In this document: positions 7,015-15,750 of the stretch, in pieces
How the letters are laid out: the number at the start of each line of letters is the position of its first letter
Position numbering within the stretch: the first letter of the stretch is position 1
Assembly (NCBI GenBank): GCA_017408885.1
Contig: JAFQTT010000011.1
Coordinates: 1-64,000 of the forward strand
Direction of reading: 5' to 3'
DNA: 64,000 nt
DNA from: Methanocorpusculum sp.
GTDB lineage: Archaea > Halobacteriota > Methanomicrobia > Methanomicrobiales > Methanocorpusculaceae
Notes under the pieces: generated by a model
Seen by the model: only the letters and a program-made list of their open reading frames with translations
Databases searched by the model: none
Told to the model about the DNA's origin: nothing
Made by a program: the position numbers and the translations under genes

Positions 7015-7893
7015 ATGGATTTATCGCTGATACAAAAAGATATCCTTATTACTCTTATCTCGCTCTATCATCAATATTCGCATCCAATCAAAGGCGAAGA
7101 CATAGCTGAGATTATCAAGAGAAACCCTGGAACTGTCCGCAATCAAATGCAGGCGCTCAAAGTTCTCGGATTAGTGGACGGAGTACCAGGTCCCAAAGGA
7201 GGGTATCATCCAACCGCCCGCGCATACGGGGAGTTAAACATCACAAATGATTATTCTGAAAGTGATGTCCCGATTCAGAAGAACAATCTGGACATGGATG
7301 GCATAAAAGTTTCAGAGATTGCATTTACCACACTCACTCATGCTGACCTCTGCCATGCACTGATTAAGATTATCGGAAATGTCCGCGCGTTTGACATTGG
7401 AGACCGTGTAACTGTAGGCCCCACCCCGGTAAATAAACTGCTGATTAAAGGTGAAGTGTTTGGGAAAGATGAGATTAACAGTGCTCTTCTAATCTCAACA
7501 TCAGAGATGACAAGCCTTCCAAAAAAGCCTGTCAGAGACTACATGTCAATGCCGCTTATCTCGCTTGAGCCTGACATGACCATTGCATATGCTATGAAAA
7601 CGCTTCTCCAAAAGAAGATTCACGGCGCCCCCGTTCTCGAAAACGGAAATCTTGCAGGGATTGTAACTCTTACAGATATCGTAACGTCTATTGATAAGGG
7701 CATGACCGGTGAAAACCTGGTTCGCGAAATGATGGTAAAAGATGTCATAACAATCCCTGCTGACAGACGGCTCTATGAGGTGGTTCGCCAATTTAAGGAG
7801 CGCGATGTTGGAAGAGTAATAGTTGTGGACGGCGAAAAACCGGTTGGAATTCTGACCCACTCAGATATACTTCGTGTCTTCCCTGCGCTTTGA
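7015..7893 (+). CDS. HTH regulator with DUF293-like and two CBS domains
   Basis: 292 aa from ATG 7015; the frame is open upstream but runs into nog1, and MDLSLIQKDILITL begins the winged helix cleanly. Order: wHTH (5-75), a middle domain (about 90-165, VGPTPVNKLLIKGEV), then CBS 1 (DYMSMPLISLEPDMTIAYAM) and CBS 2 (MMVKDVITIPADRRLYEV). This is the COG2524 type of archaeal regulator; CBS pairs usually bind adenosyl nucleotides, so it may tie transcription to energy or SAM status. The target genes are unknown. Confidence 0.8.
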   Translation: MDLSLIQKDILITLISLYHQYSHPIKGEDIAEIIKRNPGTVRNQMQALKVLGLVDGVPGPKGGYHPTARAYGELNITNDYSESDVPIQKNNLDMDGIKVSEIAFTTLTHADLCHALIKIIGNVRAFDIGDRVTVGPTPVNKLLIKGEVFGKDEINSALLISTSEMTSLPKKPVRDYMSMPLISLEPDMTIAYAMKTLLQKKIHGAPVLENGNLAGIVTLTDIVTSIDKGMTGENLVREMMVKDVITIPADRRLYEVVRQFKERDVGRVIVVDGEKPVGILTHSDILRVFPAL

Positions 7894-7907
7894 AGAGACA
7901 AAACGGA

Positions 7908-7913
7908 TATATA
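7908..7913 (+). promoter_or_regulatory. TATA box of the PRC-barrel gene
   Basis: GGATATATAG, centred about 30 nt before ATG 7941, so the transcript is probably leaderless or nearly so. Confidence 0.55.
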
Positions 7914-7940
7914 GTTCACTAACCAACGAATAGTTAGATT

Positions 7941-8192
7941 ATGCAGAGTGAGCAGTTTACCCACAACATTCGCAGAAAGCGTGTAATGAGTACTGATGGA
8001 AAAATCATTGGTCAGATTAAAAACATCTCCTTTGATGCAAAGACAGGCCTCCTAAAACAGTTAGTTGTCCGCCCTGACGCAGGCTTTGACACTTCAGGTT
8101 TCAGAGTTGAGAATGATGCAATTGTTATCCCGTTCGATGCAGTAAAGGACATTACTGACTTTATTGTAGTCGACCGCTACATGCTTCGTTAA
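7941..8192 (+). CDS. PRC-barrel domain protein
   Basis: 83 aa, a single PRC-barrel: RRKRVMSTDGKIIGQIKNIS, then LLKQLVVRP, a strand pattern ending VIPFDAVKDITDFIVV. Archaeal stand-alone PRC-barrels are linked by recent work in haloarchaea to cell division (CdpB-type) or RNA-related roles; which applies here is not clear from sequence. It is a single gene with its own TATA box. Confidence 0.8.
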   Translation: MQSEQFTHNIRRKRVMSTDGKIIGQIKNISFDAKTGLLKQLVVRPDAGFDTSGFRVENDAIVIPFDAVKDITDFIVVDRYMLR

Positions 8193-8306
8193 ACAGGTTC
8201 TATATCCCTGCTTACTCGTTCTTTTTTTATTCCGATAGTTACCAATTTTTTCGCAGTTTAGGAGATGGTTATATTCTTCTAAGGCCAATAGATTAGCACA
8301 ATAAGT

Positions 8307-8888
8307 ATGCTGCAGGAAGAAGATAATGTCGTTGTCATAGAGCAGGGTTCGGTTCAGGCTCAAAAGATTGCAAAAGCTATGGCATCACCTACCGCCGGTG
8401 ATTTATTCAATACTTTATCTGACGGTCCACTCACAGCTACCGCTTTAGCCGAGCAGACCGGTTTTCCGCTTACGACGGTGAAGTATCATCTAAATAACCT
8501 GCTTGATGCGGATTTAATCGAGGTTGTGGACTCACGCTGGAGTGAGAAGGGGCGTGAGATGAAAATATATGGAGTAAAAGATCAGGTTGTGGTTTTAGCT
8601 CCAAGAAAACGTCCGGATGTAAGGCAGATTGTGGAACGATACGGAGTTATTGCAGGGGCTGTCACTATAGGCTGTGCTGTGCTTTTGGCGATTCCAAATA
8701 TGCTGTCCAGATATTTCCCTACGCAAAATCCAGGTGTGTCACTTGCCCGCGAGATTACAGAGGTCGCGCCGACATTTGATCTGATGGGCTTTATGCAGAA
8801 TGCAGTGCTGATTTTCTTCTGCGGGGCGATTCTTGTTCTTGCAGGAATGATGTTTTACGAGATTTACAGGACAAAGAAGCAGGATTAA
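8307..8888 (+). CDS. ArsR-like winged helix protein with C-terminal membrane segments
   Basis: 193 aa. Residues 20-90 form an ArsR-type winged helix (SPTAGDLFNTLSDGPLTATA, FPLTTVKYHLNNLLDADLIE). Two hydrophobic segments follow, about 108-130 (GVIAGAVTIGCAVLLAI) and 160-182 (AVLIFFCGAILVLAGMMF), so the DNA-binding head is tethered to the membrane. No metal-binding cysteines are seen. It probably senses something at the membrane; partner genes are not linked. Confidence 0.75.
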   Translation: MLQEEDNVVVIEQGSVQAQKIAKAMASPTAGDLFNTLSDGPLTATALAEQTGFPLTTVKYHLNNLLDADLIEVVDSRWSEKGREMKIYGVKDQVVVLAPRKRPDVRQIVERYGVIAGAVTIGCAVLLAIPNMLSRYFPTQNPGVSLAREITEVAPTFDLMGFMQNAVLIFFCGAILVLAGMMFYEIYRTKKQD

Positions 8889-9047
8889 GCCTCTCTTTTC
8901 TTTTTTTTTCTTTGTATTGTTTTTCGTGTGAGCTCCTGCATAGTTTTCAGGGAGGAAATACGCTCCATTGGTGATTTATAAAAAAGTCTTAGATACTTGG
9001 TGTAAAAAGAAAAGGGAGAAGAAAAATGAAAAACTGAGTAACCTAAG

Positions 9048-9938
9048 TTACTCGATATCGATGCCGTATTTTTTGGCGTTCTTGTCTGCGATTGCCTGAA
9101 TCTTTGCAATTTCAGCTTCATTTCTCTCAGGTCTGAAGAGGTGGCGGAAACGCTTCTGTGCCTGGAGGTATGCATCGACCGGGACACGCTTGACCTTCTT
9201 CTGGGATACAAGCTCACCGTTTTCAATCTCATAGTTTACCCAGAGACCGCATTCAACAGCCATTCTTCCGATTTCCATGGTCTTTGCGCTGTCGAATCCC
9301 CATCCGGTACAGCATGGTGCGTGAACCTGAATGTAGCATGGTCCAGGAGTGTTCATGGCTTTTTCAACCTTCTTCATCAGGTCCATCGGGTATGCCATAG
9401 TGGCGGTTGCAACGTACGGAGAACCGTGTGCTACTAAAATCTGCGGAAGATCCTTCTTCGGGCGGTTGTTACCGGTAGAGCATGCACCTGCCGGAGAGGT
9501 GGTGGTGTCTGCATCGTACGGGGTTGCACCGGAGCGCTGAATACCGGTGTTCATGTATGCCTCGTTGTCGTAGCAGATGTAGGTGAAGTCATGGCCGCGC
9601 TCGAATGCTCCGGAGATACAAAGCGTTCCAATATCAACGGTTGCACCGTCTCCTCCGATGACTAAAATCTTTTCCTTGCCGAGTCTTCCCTGCTTCTTTA
9701 AGGATGCCTCAATTCCGGATGCAAGTGCAGATGCGTTCTCGAACAGAGAGTGAATCCACGGAGTCTTCCATGCGGTTTCCGGATATGGTGTGGAGAAAAC
9801 CTCCAGACATCCGGTTGGGGAGACAACAATAGTGTTCTCGCCGGCACCCTTTAAAATCATGCGGACAGCAGCAGATGCTCCGCACCCTCCGCATGCACGG
9901 TGACCGCAGTCAAAGTTCTCAAGTTTTCTGTCGACCAT
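9048..9938 (-). CDS. porB: Pyruvate:ferredoxin oxidoreductase beta subunit
   Basis: 296 aa from ATG 9938, which follows porA's stop by 1 nt and has GAGGAGGTG upstream. It is the thiamine-diphosphate subunit: N-terminal [21 protein letters not shown] and [10 protein letters not shown] typical of PorB, then the TPP/Mg motif [10 protein letters not shown] and DNEAYMNTG. Conserved cysteines (C14, C17, CCTGWG near 220) hold a 4Fe-4S cluster. With porC, porD and porA it makes pyruvate from acetyl-CoA and CO2 in this autotroph. It is the last gene of the porCDAB operon. Confidence 0.92.
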   Translation of the reverse strand: MVDRKLENFDCGHRACGGCGASAAVRMILKGAGENTIVVSPTGCLEVFSTPYPETAWKTPWIHSLFENASALASGIEASLKKQGRLGKEKILVIGGDGATVDIGTLCISGAFERGHDFTYICYDNEAYMNTGIQRSGATPYDADTTTSPAGACSTGNNRPKKDLPQILVAHGSPYVATATMAYPMDLMKKVEKAMNTPGPCYIQVHAPCCTGWGFDSAKTMEIGRMAVECGLWVNYEIENGELVSQKKVKRVPVDAYLQAQKRFRHLFRPERNEAEIAKIQAIADKNAKKYGIDIE

Positions 9939-9939
9939 T

Positions 9940-11097
9940 TTAGAGCACCTCCTCACGAAGTCCGTAGAACATATCGCCTTTGCCCTCTTCAGCGAGTGCA
10001 ACGATGTTCTTGATGTCGGACTTTCTGACATCACGGCCTCCGAGACCTAAGATGTAGTCATAAATTGGAAGGTCCATTCCATAGCATGCATCCTTCACTT
10101 CAAGAGCAACAGCTCCCTTTGCACCAAGGCTCACGTTCTTGTCAAGAACTGCAACACGCTTTGCGTTGCCTAAGAGTGCACGGAGATCCTCTGACGGGAA
10201 CGGACGGAAGCAACGGATTCCAAGAAGACCGACCTTCTTGCCTGCATCGCGCATCTCGTCAATTGCGTCCTTGATAGTTCCGCAGATGGAACCCATGGCG
10301 ATGAGAACAGTTTCTGCGTCTTCCATCTGGTACTGGGTGACAAGTTCAGAGTAGTCACGTCCGAACTTCTCGCCGAACTCTTTTCCGTACTTCTTGAAAG
10401 CTTCTGCTGCACGCTTTACTGCCTGGTCGTGCTCGTATCTGAACTCAAGGTAGTACTCAGGAGTTGCGTACATACCAAAGGAGATTGGATCGTTACAGTC
10501 AAGCTTCTGGTACGGGTTGAACTCTCCAAGGAATGCATCAACTGCTTCCTGGTCCGGGATGTCAACCGACTCGTAGACATGGGAGAGGATGAATCCGTCG
10601 AAGCAGACGAATGCCGGAAGCAGAATGTTGTGATCCTCGCAAATCTTGTATGCTAAGATGTGAAGGTCTAAGGCTTCCTGATTGTCCTCTGCGTAGAACT
10701 GGAGCCATCCGGAATCACGCATCATTATTGAGTCCTGCTGGTCGTTCCAGATGGAAAGCGGTGCGGAGATTGCACGGTTTGCAATTCCCATGACGATTGG
10801 GAGACGCATACCGGCAGAGTTGAAGACAACTTCTGCCATTAATGCAAGTCCCTGGGAGGTGGTTGCAGAATAAACACGGCTTCCTGCGGCAGATGCTCCA
10901 ATACATGCAGAAAGTGCGGAGAACTCTGATTCTACACAGATGTACTCTGCATCAAGTCTTCCGTCTGCGACGATAGATGCAAGACCTTCTACGATGTGGG
11001 TCTGCGGGGTGATTGGGTATGCGGAAATGACCTGCGGGCGGCAGAGACGAACGGTCTCTGCAACAGCGATAGATCCTTCCATAATTTGCATAGTCAT
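9940..11097 (-). CDS. porA: Pyruvate:ferredoxin oxidoreductase alpha subunit
   Basis: 385 aa. The N-terminal pyrimidine-binding domain has the alpha-subunit hallmark [15 protein letters not shown] and the catalytic-site region [12 protein letters not shown]; the C-terminal domain includes [15 protein letters not shown] and [13 protein letters not shown]. Length and motifs fit PorA rather than the 2-oxoglutarate or branched-chain enzymes. It starts 1 nt after the porD stop and ends 1 nt before porB, so translation is coupled. Confidence 0.92.
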   Translation of the reverse strand: MTMQIMEGSIAVAETVRLCRPQVISAYPITPQTHIVEGLASIVADGRLDAEYICVESEFSALSACIGASAAGSRVYSATTSQGLALMAEVVFNSAGMRLPIVMGIANRAISAPLSIWNDQQDSIMMRDSGWLQFYAEDNQEALDLHILAYKICEDHNILLPAFVCFDGFILSHVYESVDIPDQEAVDAFLGEFNPYQKLDCNDPISFGMYATPEYYLEFRYEHDQAVKRAAEAFKKYGKEFGEKFGRDYSELVTQYQMEDAETVLIAMGSICGTIKDAIDEMRDAGKKVGLLGIRCFRPFPSEDLRALLGNAKRVAVLDKNVSLGAKGAVALEVKDACYGMDLPIYDYILGLGGRDVRKSDIKNIVALAEEGKGDMFYGLREEVL

Positions 11098-11364
11098 TTA
11101 TTTTTCCTCCAAGTGCATGGAAATGGCTTTTGCCTTGTCCGGGCATTCCTCTGCGCACATTCCGCATCCCTTACAGAAGTCAAGATCGATTGCGTAGGTC
11201 TTATCTTCGTTCTGGGTGATACAACCCTCCGGGCAGATGAGCTGGCATGTTCCGCATTTGGTGCATTTTTCAGTGTCTAAGATTGGGTAGTAGACACGCC
11301 AGGAACCTGTTTTATTGTTTCTGCTCTGTCCTGGTCTTGCAGTACATCCGATTCCAAGCGGCAT
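11098..11364 (-). CDS. porD: Pyruvate:ferredoxin oxidoreductase delta subunit (ferredoxin)
   Basis: 88 aa with two 4Fe-4S motifs, CTKCGTCQLICP (about 34-45) and CKGCGMCAEECP (about 64-75). It passes electrons from the thiamine site to ferredoxin. The N-terminal GSWRVYYPI stretch is typical of PorD. Its ATG overlaps the last base of the porC stop (TAATG). Confidence 0.92.
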   Translation of the reverse strand: MPLGIGCTARPGQSRNNKTGSWRVYYPILDTEKCTKCGTCQLICPEGCITQNEDKTYAIDLDFCKGCGMCAEECPDKAKAISMHLEEK

Positions 11365-11909
11365 TAGTATGCTCCCTCCTTAATCATTTCATAAGCACGC
11401 TTTGCTGCGGCAAAGTTGGTTGCGGCAAGTTTTCCCGGGAATCTCTCCTCGATTGCACCTTTGAGTGCTTCGAGTGTGATTTCTCCGCTTGCTGCGGCAA
11501 ATGCTCCCATAAGGGTGGTATTGGTAATTGGGAGTCCAATTTCTTCAATCGCAATCTTGGTTGCGTCAAAGGCAATGACTTTTACTCCTGCTGGGACGTT
11601 GTACTCTCCCTTCTTTTCAGTATTGATAAGGACAATGCCTCCGTCTTTCATTCCGGAGAAGACGTTGACGTCGCGAATTAATGTGCTGTCCTGTACGATA
11701 ACGTAGTCCGGCTCGTAGACCTGGCTTCTCAGGCGGATCTTCTTGTCGCTGAACCGCACGAATGCCTGAACCGGCGCGCCGCGGCGTTCTACACCGAACG
11801 CCGGAAAGGCCTGGGAAAAGACGCCTGCTGTGAAGGCTGCTGTGGCAATAAGCTCAGCAGCGGTCACAGAACCCTGTCCGCCTCTTCCGTGGATGCGAAG
11901 TTCTCTCAT
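11364..11909 (-). CDS. porC: Pyruvate:ferredoxin oxidoreductase gamma subunit
   Basis: 181 aa from ATG 11909; a GTG at 11927 would add six residues but MRELRIHGRGGQGSVTAAEL is the standard beginning. The GRGGQG loop and ERRGAPV are the family signature; this domain contacts CoA. It is the first gene of porCDAB, with an AT-rich TATA-like stretch just upstream, divergent from nreA. Confidence 0.92.
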   Translation of the reverse strand: MRELRIHGRGGQGSVTAAELIATAAFTAGVFSQAFPAFGVERRGAPVQAFVRFSDKKIRLRSQVYEPDYVIVQDSTLIRDVNVFSGMKDGGIVLINTEKKGEYNVPAGVKVIAFDATKIAIEEIGLPITNTTLMGAFAAASGEITLEALKGAIEERFPGKLAATNFAAAKRAYEMIKEGAY

Positions 11910-12002
11910 AACGCATATATTTATCACGATTAATCAATATGAATTTGACGCCTCATTGTCTTCGCAGATTCTTTATTCCTGCCGCGCCAACATAGATTAT
12001 CT

Positions 12003-13172
12003 ATGCCGTCGAAATGTGCTGTCTGCAAGGGAAAAGGAATGTGCGGACTTCCTGCATGTCCCATTACCCGCAGGTTTCATGCGCTAAAAGAGACGAAACC
12101 GATATCTGAATACATGGGTGCATCCCCTTCGGTATTTGTCGGAAGCTTCGGCTATCCAAGAGTTGTCGGCGGCCCTTTAATGATTAATGATTCTGACAAT
12201 CCTTTGGACTGGGTGCGGCAGAAGCTTTCGATTGATGATATTGTCTCTATTCGCTCCCGGACAATCCGCGGAGGAAAGGAACTTGATGTGAAGGTGCCGG
12301 ATGTTGGAAAAGTACAGGAGATTGCACTCTCATACAAGCCGCTGGATGTTGAAGTTGCCTTTACCAAACCGATTCAATTCGATGTATCGTTTGACGGTGA
12401 TGTAACGCCTACCGGACTTTCCGGCGAGATGAAGCGCCTTGATGTGATTGACAATGCAAAGGTGTCACGAATTGTTGACTCCTGTACGTCTGATACTGAC
12501 CTTAAGGCGACAGAGGCTGCCAGGATTATGTTTGAGAACGGAACGGATGTGTATAAAATAACCAATCTGCTCTCGGCAGGTCTTCTGGGTATTGAGAAGA
12601 ACCGCAAAGTTGTTCCAACCCGCTGGGCAATTACCGCAACGGATGATATGCTTTGTTCGTCATATAAGGCAGAGGTTTTAAGGTGTCCGGCCCTTCCGGA
12701 ATATGAGGTGTTCTGTGATACACTTCATGGAAATACTCTGTGTTTTATTCTGATACCTTCGAATGATTGGCGTTTTGAAATGATTGAACGCTGGCAGAAG
12801 AAATCTCTCTGGGCAGATGACGAGGAGACAATTATTGTCGATGGGGAGAAAGGCAAGACAAAACGCGAATACTCTCCAATCGGCGGTGCATATTATGCAG
12901 CACGACTTGCGGTTCTCGAGTATCTATATTCAAGAAAAGCCTGTGCGCGTGTAATTTGTATTCGTGATATCTCCGGGGAATACTGGGCTCCCCTTGGTGT
13001 GTGGGTTATACGTGAGGCATCACATGCAGCTCTTGCAAAAAATCCGAATCGCTTTGGAACACTGTCAGAGGCTGTAACTGCTGCATCCACTGCACTTGAT
13101 ACTAGCTTCTGGATTTCAAGAATGGGGCTTTTGAGGGATATTCGACAGCAGAAAACACTTTTCGATTTTTGA
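12003..13172 (+). CDS. nreA: NreA-like DNA repair protein with PCNA-interaction motif
   Basis: 389 aa. The N-terminus has the zinc-type motif CAVCKGKGMCGLPACPI (residues 5-21) and the body fits the archaeal Nre family. The last eight residues, QQKTLFDF, are a textbook PIP box for binding the PCNA clamp, as described for haloarchaeal NreA/NreB in DNA-damage repair. The motif is at the extreme C-terminus, as expected. It is a single gene divergent from porC, followed by a bidirectional hairpin terminator. Confidence 0.85.
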   Translation: MPSKCAVCKGKGMCGLPACPITRRFHALKETKPISEYMGASPSVFVGSFGYPRVVGGPLMINDSDNPLDWVRQKLSIDDIVSIRSRTIRGGKELDVKVPDVGKVQEIALSYKPLDVEVAFTKPIQFDVSFDGDVTPTGLSGEMKRLDVIDNAKVSRIVDSCTSDTDLKATEAARIMFENGTDVYKITNLLSAGLLGIEKNRKVVPTRWAITATDDMLCSSYKAEVLRCPALPEYEVFCDTLHGNTLCFILIPSNDWRFEMIERWQKKSLWADDEETIIVDGEKGKTKREYSPIGGAYYAARLAVLEYLYSRKACARVICIRDISGEYWAPLGVWVIREASHAALAKNPNRFGTLSEAVTAASTALDTSFWISRMGLLRDIRQQKTLFDF

Positions 13173-13213
13173 TTTTCTGGTTTTTTTCTGTGTTGTGTTG
13201 TTCTGCAGAATAT

Positions 13214-13239
13214 CCCTCTTTTAATTATTAAAAGAGAGG
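13214..13239. terminator. Bidirectional hairpin between convergent genes
   Basis: CTCTTTTAA (13216-13224) and TTAAAAGAG (13228-13236) pair, with GGG/CCC partly extending the stem, between the nreA end and the convergent regulator at 13254. Confidence 0.5.
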
Positions 13240-13253
13240 GAGGGTTGGTTAGC

Positions 13254-13496
13254 TTATGCAGATGCAGTCTGCTGGGTTGCTGCCATGGTGTTTGGTAAGT
13301 ACAGCATCTGTCTTGCATCACGGAAGTTGAATTTTTCGATGATTAATCCGTTTTCCTTTAAGCGGCGGAGTGCATATCTGACAGTGCGTGGTGCAAGTCC
13401 GGTTGCCAGAACAAGATCTTTGTGGGTCTGTGAGCCGGTTACTTCCAGGTGCTGGAGGATGGTGATACAGGATTGAGGCATTGTTCTTCTTTGCAT
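13254..13496 (-). CDS. Small winged-helix regulator
   Basis: 80 aa, essentially one winged helix: SCITILQHLEVTGSQTHKDL, APRTVRYALRRLKENGLI and a wing ending QMLYLPN. The start ATG 13496 is chosen because a TATA box (complement of TATATAAA, 13518-13525) is centred 26 nt upstream; the upstream part of the frame would overlap the promoter. MarR/TrmB-like small regulators of this size are common in archaea; the target is unknown. Confidence 0.75.
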   Translation of the reverse strand: MQRRTMPQSCITILQHLEVTGSQTHKDLVLATGLAPRTVRYALRRLKENGLIIEKFNFRDARQMLYLPNTMAATQQTASA

Positions 13497-13517
13497 ACAT
13501 AATAGTCGTCGTTGAAA

Positions 13518-13525
13518 TATATAAA
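13518..13525 (-). promoter_or_regulatory. TATA box of the winged-helix regulator
   Basis: TTTATATA on the minus strand, centred about 26 nt before ATG 13496, implying a leaderless transcript. Confidence 0.6.
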
Positions 13526-13646
13526 TCTTTCCTGCATTGTTCTGAACCTGACGAACAATACTACACACCCCAGTGAATTGTTCGTTAATTACCATATTAA
13601 AATCTGTGAAGATAGATTAAAAGTCCTGCAAGATAAATATTAATCT

Positions 13647-14009
13647 ATGCTGACCGGAATGGAGAAAAAAGCCCTTGGCGTGCTTTTTGTTGTTGTCATA
13701 ATTCTCATCATTTTCTATCTCTGCTTTGGCGTACTATATCCTAACGCCGGAGTTGTACAGTACACACCAGACACACCAGAAAAAACGCGCGTAACATATG
13801 AGGGAATTATTCTCGAATCAAAGATAACTTCGACCGGCGGACATGTGCTTTTGGATGTCTCAGGAGTTACTGTGTTTGTAGAAGGCGGGGCAGATAATAT
13901 ATTCTATAAAACTGGAGACCGCATTCGTGTGACAGGAATTGTTGAAACTTATGCCGGTTCAAGAGAGATATCAGTTGGTACAACCGGCTCCATTTCACTT
14001 ATCGAATAA
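13647..14009 (+). CDS. Membrane-anchored OB-fold protein
   Basis: 120 aa. One N-terminal membrane helix (GVLFVVVIILIIFYLCFGV, about residues 11-30) is followed by an OB-fold: VTYEGIILESKITSTGG, HVLLDVSGVTVFVEG, GDRIRVTGIVETYAGSREI. The pattern matches the tRNA/helicase-type OB domain used for nucleic acid binding, here facing outside or anchored inside the membrane. The function is unknown; small secreted OB proteins also bind non-nucleic ligands. Confidence 0.7.
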   Translation: MLTGMEKKALGVLFVVVIILIIFYLCFGVLYPNAGVVQYTPDTPEKTRVTYEGIILESKITSTGGHVLLDVSGVTVFVEGGADNIFYKTGDRIRVTGIVETYAGSREISVGTTGSISLIE

Positions 14010-14047
14010 CCGGTGTTTATTTTACAGGAAGAAACCAAATCCTATGT

Positions 14048-14455
14048 ATGACTGAATACCCAAAACCGGGAGACACTGTTGATCTTCTGACATTGAGAGA
14101 TCTTCGCGTCCGCGAAAAAATCAATGTCTACCTTTATATGGATGAAGAAATCGCGAAAAACTCTACAGTAGAAGAAGATATCAAAAAATACCGGTTCACT
14201 GATATGGATTTTCGACCTGTCTTAGAGATTGAAGACTGGTTTAAAAATATGCAGAAACAGATGAAGCAGATTGTAGGTCCTTCTGCAAACGTTGAGCAGA
14301 TGTTAAAGGAACAGCCGCTCTCAGCAGAGATTATTGACACGGGTGTCTTGGAAACTCCTGTTGGTCTTCGTCCATATCTCAAATGCCTTCTCCCGTTCCT
14401 TGATGAAATGGAGGAGATTGAGGTTCGGCAGGCAACCGGAATTAAAAATCAGTAA
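14048..14455 (+). CDS. Conserved hypothetical protein
   Basis: 135 aa, soluble, no signal or membrane segment and no recognised motif. Mixed alpha/beta pattern with acidic C-terminus (LLPFLDEMEEIEVRQATG). It starts about 40 nt after the OB-fold gene and precedes the regulator at 14495. Coding status is supported by codon bias like the neighbours and lack of competing frames; I cannot assign a function. Confidence 0.6.
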   Translation: MTEYPKPGDTVDLLTLRDLRVREKINVYLYMDEEIAKNSTVEEDIKKYRFTDMDFRPVLEIEDWFKNMQKQMKQIVGPSANVEQMLKEQPLSAEIIDTGVLETPVGLRPYLKCLLPFLDEMEEIEVRQATGIKNQ

Positions 14456-14494
14456 TATTTTATAGAACAGCAATCCATATTGTTTTATAAAACT

Positions 14495-15442
14495 ATGCCT
14501 TCCGACAGACTTCTCCAAAATGTCGTAAGTATCCTTCTAATGACTGGATACAATGTCTCAGAGCGCTGTGAGATTCGTCCACGCAGTTTTGACCTGATGA
14601 CGACAAATGGAGAAAATCTGTTTGTGATAAAAGTTGTTTCCCAGATAGACAGCGTAAATGAGGATGTGGCATGGGATCTGGATAAAATTGCCCGCCATCT
14701 TCACGCAGTCCCTCTCATTATCGGAGAGCGCGCCCGCGACATTCCATTAGAGCGCGGAGCAATATACCTTAGATACGGAATCAACGCGATATCTCCTGCA
14801 ACACTTTACGATTATCTGGCAGAAGGAGAGATGCCTCTTGTTTATGCATCTCCGGGCGGGCTTTATGTAAATATTGATGCCGACCGTCTTCGTGAGCTTC
14901 GCGAAAGCATGGCCATGTCCTTGGGAGACCTTGCTCATGCTTTGGGAGTTTCAAGGCGAACTGTCAGTAAATATGAAAGCGGCATGGGAACAACTCTTGA
15001 GATGGCAATGCGTCTTGAGGAGTTTTTCGATGACGATATCGTAATGCCGATAGACCTGTTAAATTACGTACCTGTCGAAGAGGAAAGAACCCCTGCGTCT
15101 CTTCCATCTGCCAGAACTGAGGGTGAGACACAGGAAAAACCAGAAGAACACCTGCGTTCAATTGGAATCAGTGTACACGAATTAAGACGCGCACCGTTCC
15201 ACGCGTTTGCTGTGTTTGAGAATGAAACGATTCTCACATGTTACGGAACTCCTCAGAAGACTGTTCAGAGAGCCGAACTTCTTGGAAATATATCTCAGAT
15301 TTCAGGTACCCACTCTCTTTGTGTTGTAACAGACTACAGCAAGGAAAAGAAGATTGGAACTACTCTTGTTATCGGGGACAAGCGGCTTAAGGATGTTGAG
15401 GACGGAGAGGATTTACTGTCTATGGTTGCTGAACGCTCATAG
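14495..15442 (+). CDS. COG1395-type transcriptional regulator
   Basis: 315 aa from ATG 14495, with a TATA-like ATTTTATAG at 14457-14465. The N-terminal 110 residues fold like a restriction-endonuclease/Mrr-type domain (FDLMTTNGENLFVIKVV). A Cro/C1 HTH follows at about 130-170: LRELRESMAMSLGDLAHALG, SRRTVSKYESG. The C-terminal 100 residues recur in this archaeal family. It is probably a DNA-binding regulator; the signal is unknown. Confidence 0.8.
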   Translation: MPSDRLLQNVVSILLMTGYNVSERCEIRPRSFDLMTTNGENLFVIKVVSQIDSVNEDVAWDLDKIARHLHAVPLIIGERARDIPLERGAIYLRYGINAISPATLYDYLAEGEMPLVYASPGGLYVNIDADRLRELRESMAMSLGDLAHALGVSRRTVSKYESGMGTTLEMAMRLEEFFDDDIVMPIDLLNYVPVEEERTPASLPSARTEGETQEKPEEHLRSIGISVHELRRAPFHAFAVFENETILTCYGTPQKTVQRAELLGNISQISGTHSLCVVTDYSKEKKIGTTLVIGDKRLKDVEDGEDLLSMVAERS

Positions 15443-15486
15443 AGAGAACCAGAAACTATTATTCTCTCTATGGTCAATATATAATT

Positions 15487-15750
15487 ATGGCTTCAGGAAA
15501 AACATTACTCGCGGCAGGAATCCTTGTCGGATGGATGTTTTGCGTAGCCATTGTTATGATTCTGGCGCGACTGATAAACATTGAAATCTTTTTCGTGCTC
15601 TGGTTAATTGGAGCATTGATTATTACAGAATTCATTTCTCTCTCGACCCTTCGTCCGAAGTGGAGAACTTATCAGTTGGTTCTGCTTGGAACAGGTGTTG
15701 GAATCTTTGGCATCATTATCCTGATGAAGGTCATTGATATTATTCTATGA
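15487..15750 (+). CDS. Small three-helix membrane protein
   Basis: 87 aa with hydrophobic segments about 8-28, 33-50 and 62-86. No recognised family. It overlaps the next gene by ATGA (15747-15750) and heads the envelope gene cluster. A TATA-like ATATATAAT lies at 15477-15485, although too close to the ATG to serve a leaderless start. Confidence 0.6.
   Translation: MASGKTLLAAGILVGWMFCVAIVMILARLINIEIFFVLWLIGALIITEFISLSTLRPKWRTYQLVLLGTGVGIFGIIILMKVIDIIL

Noticed and set aside
9048-11909. 2-oxoglutarate:ferredoxin oxidoreductase (korABCD)
   Set aside because: First considered, but the order gamma-delta-alpha-beta, and the PorB motifs TGCLEV, YPETAW and [10 protein letters not shown], favour pyruvate oxidoreductase.
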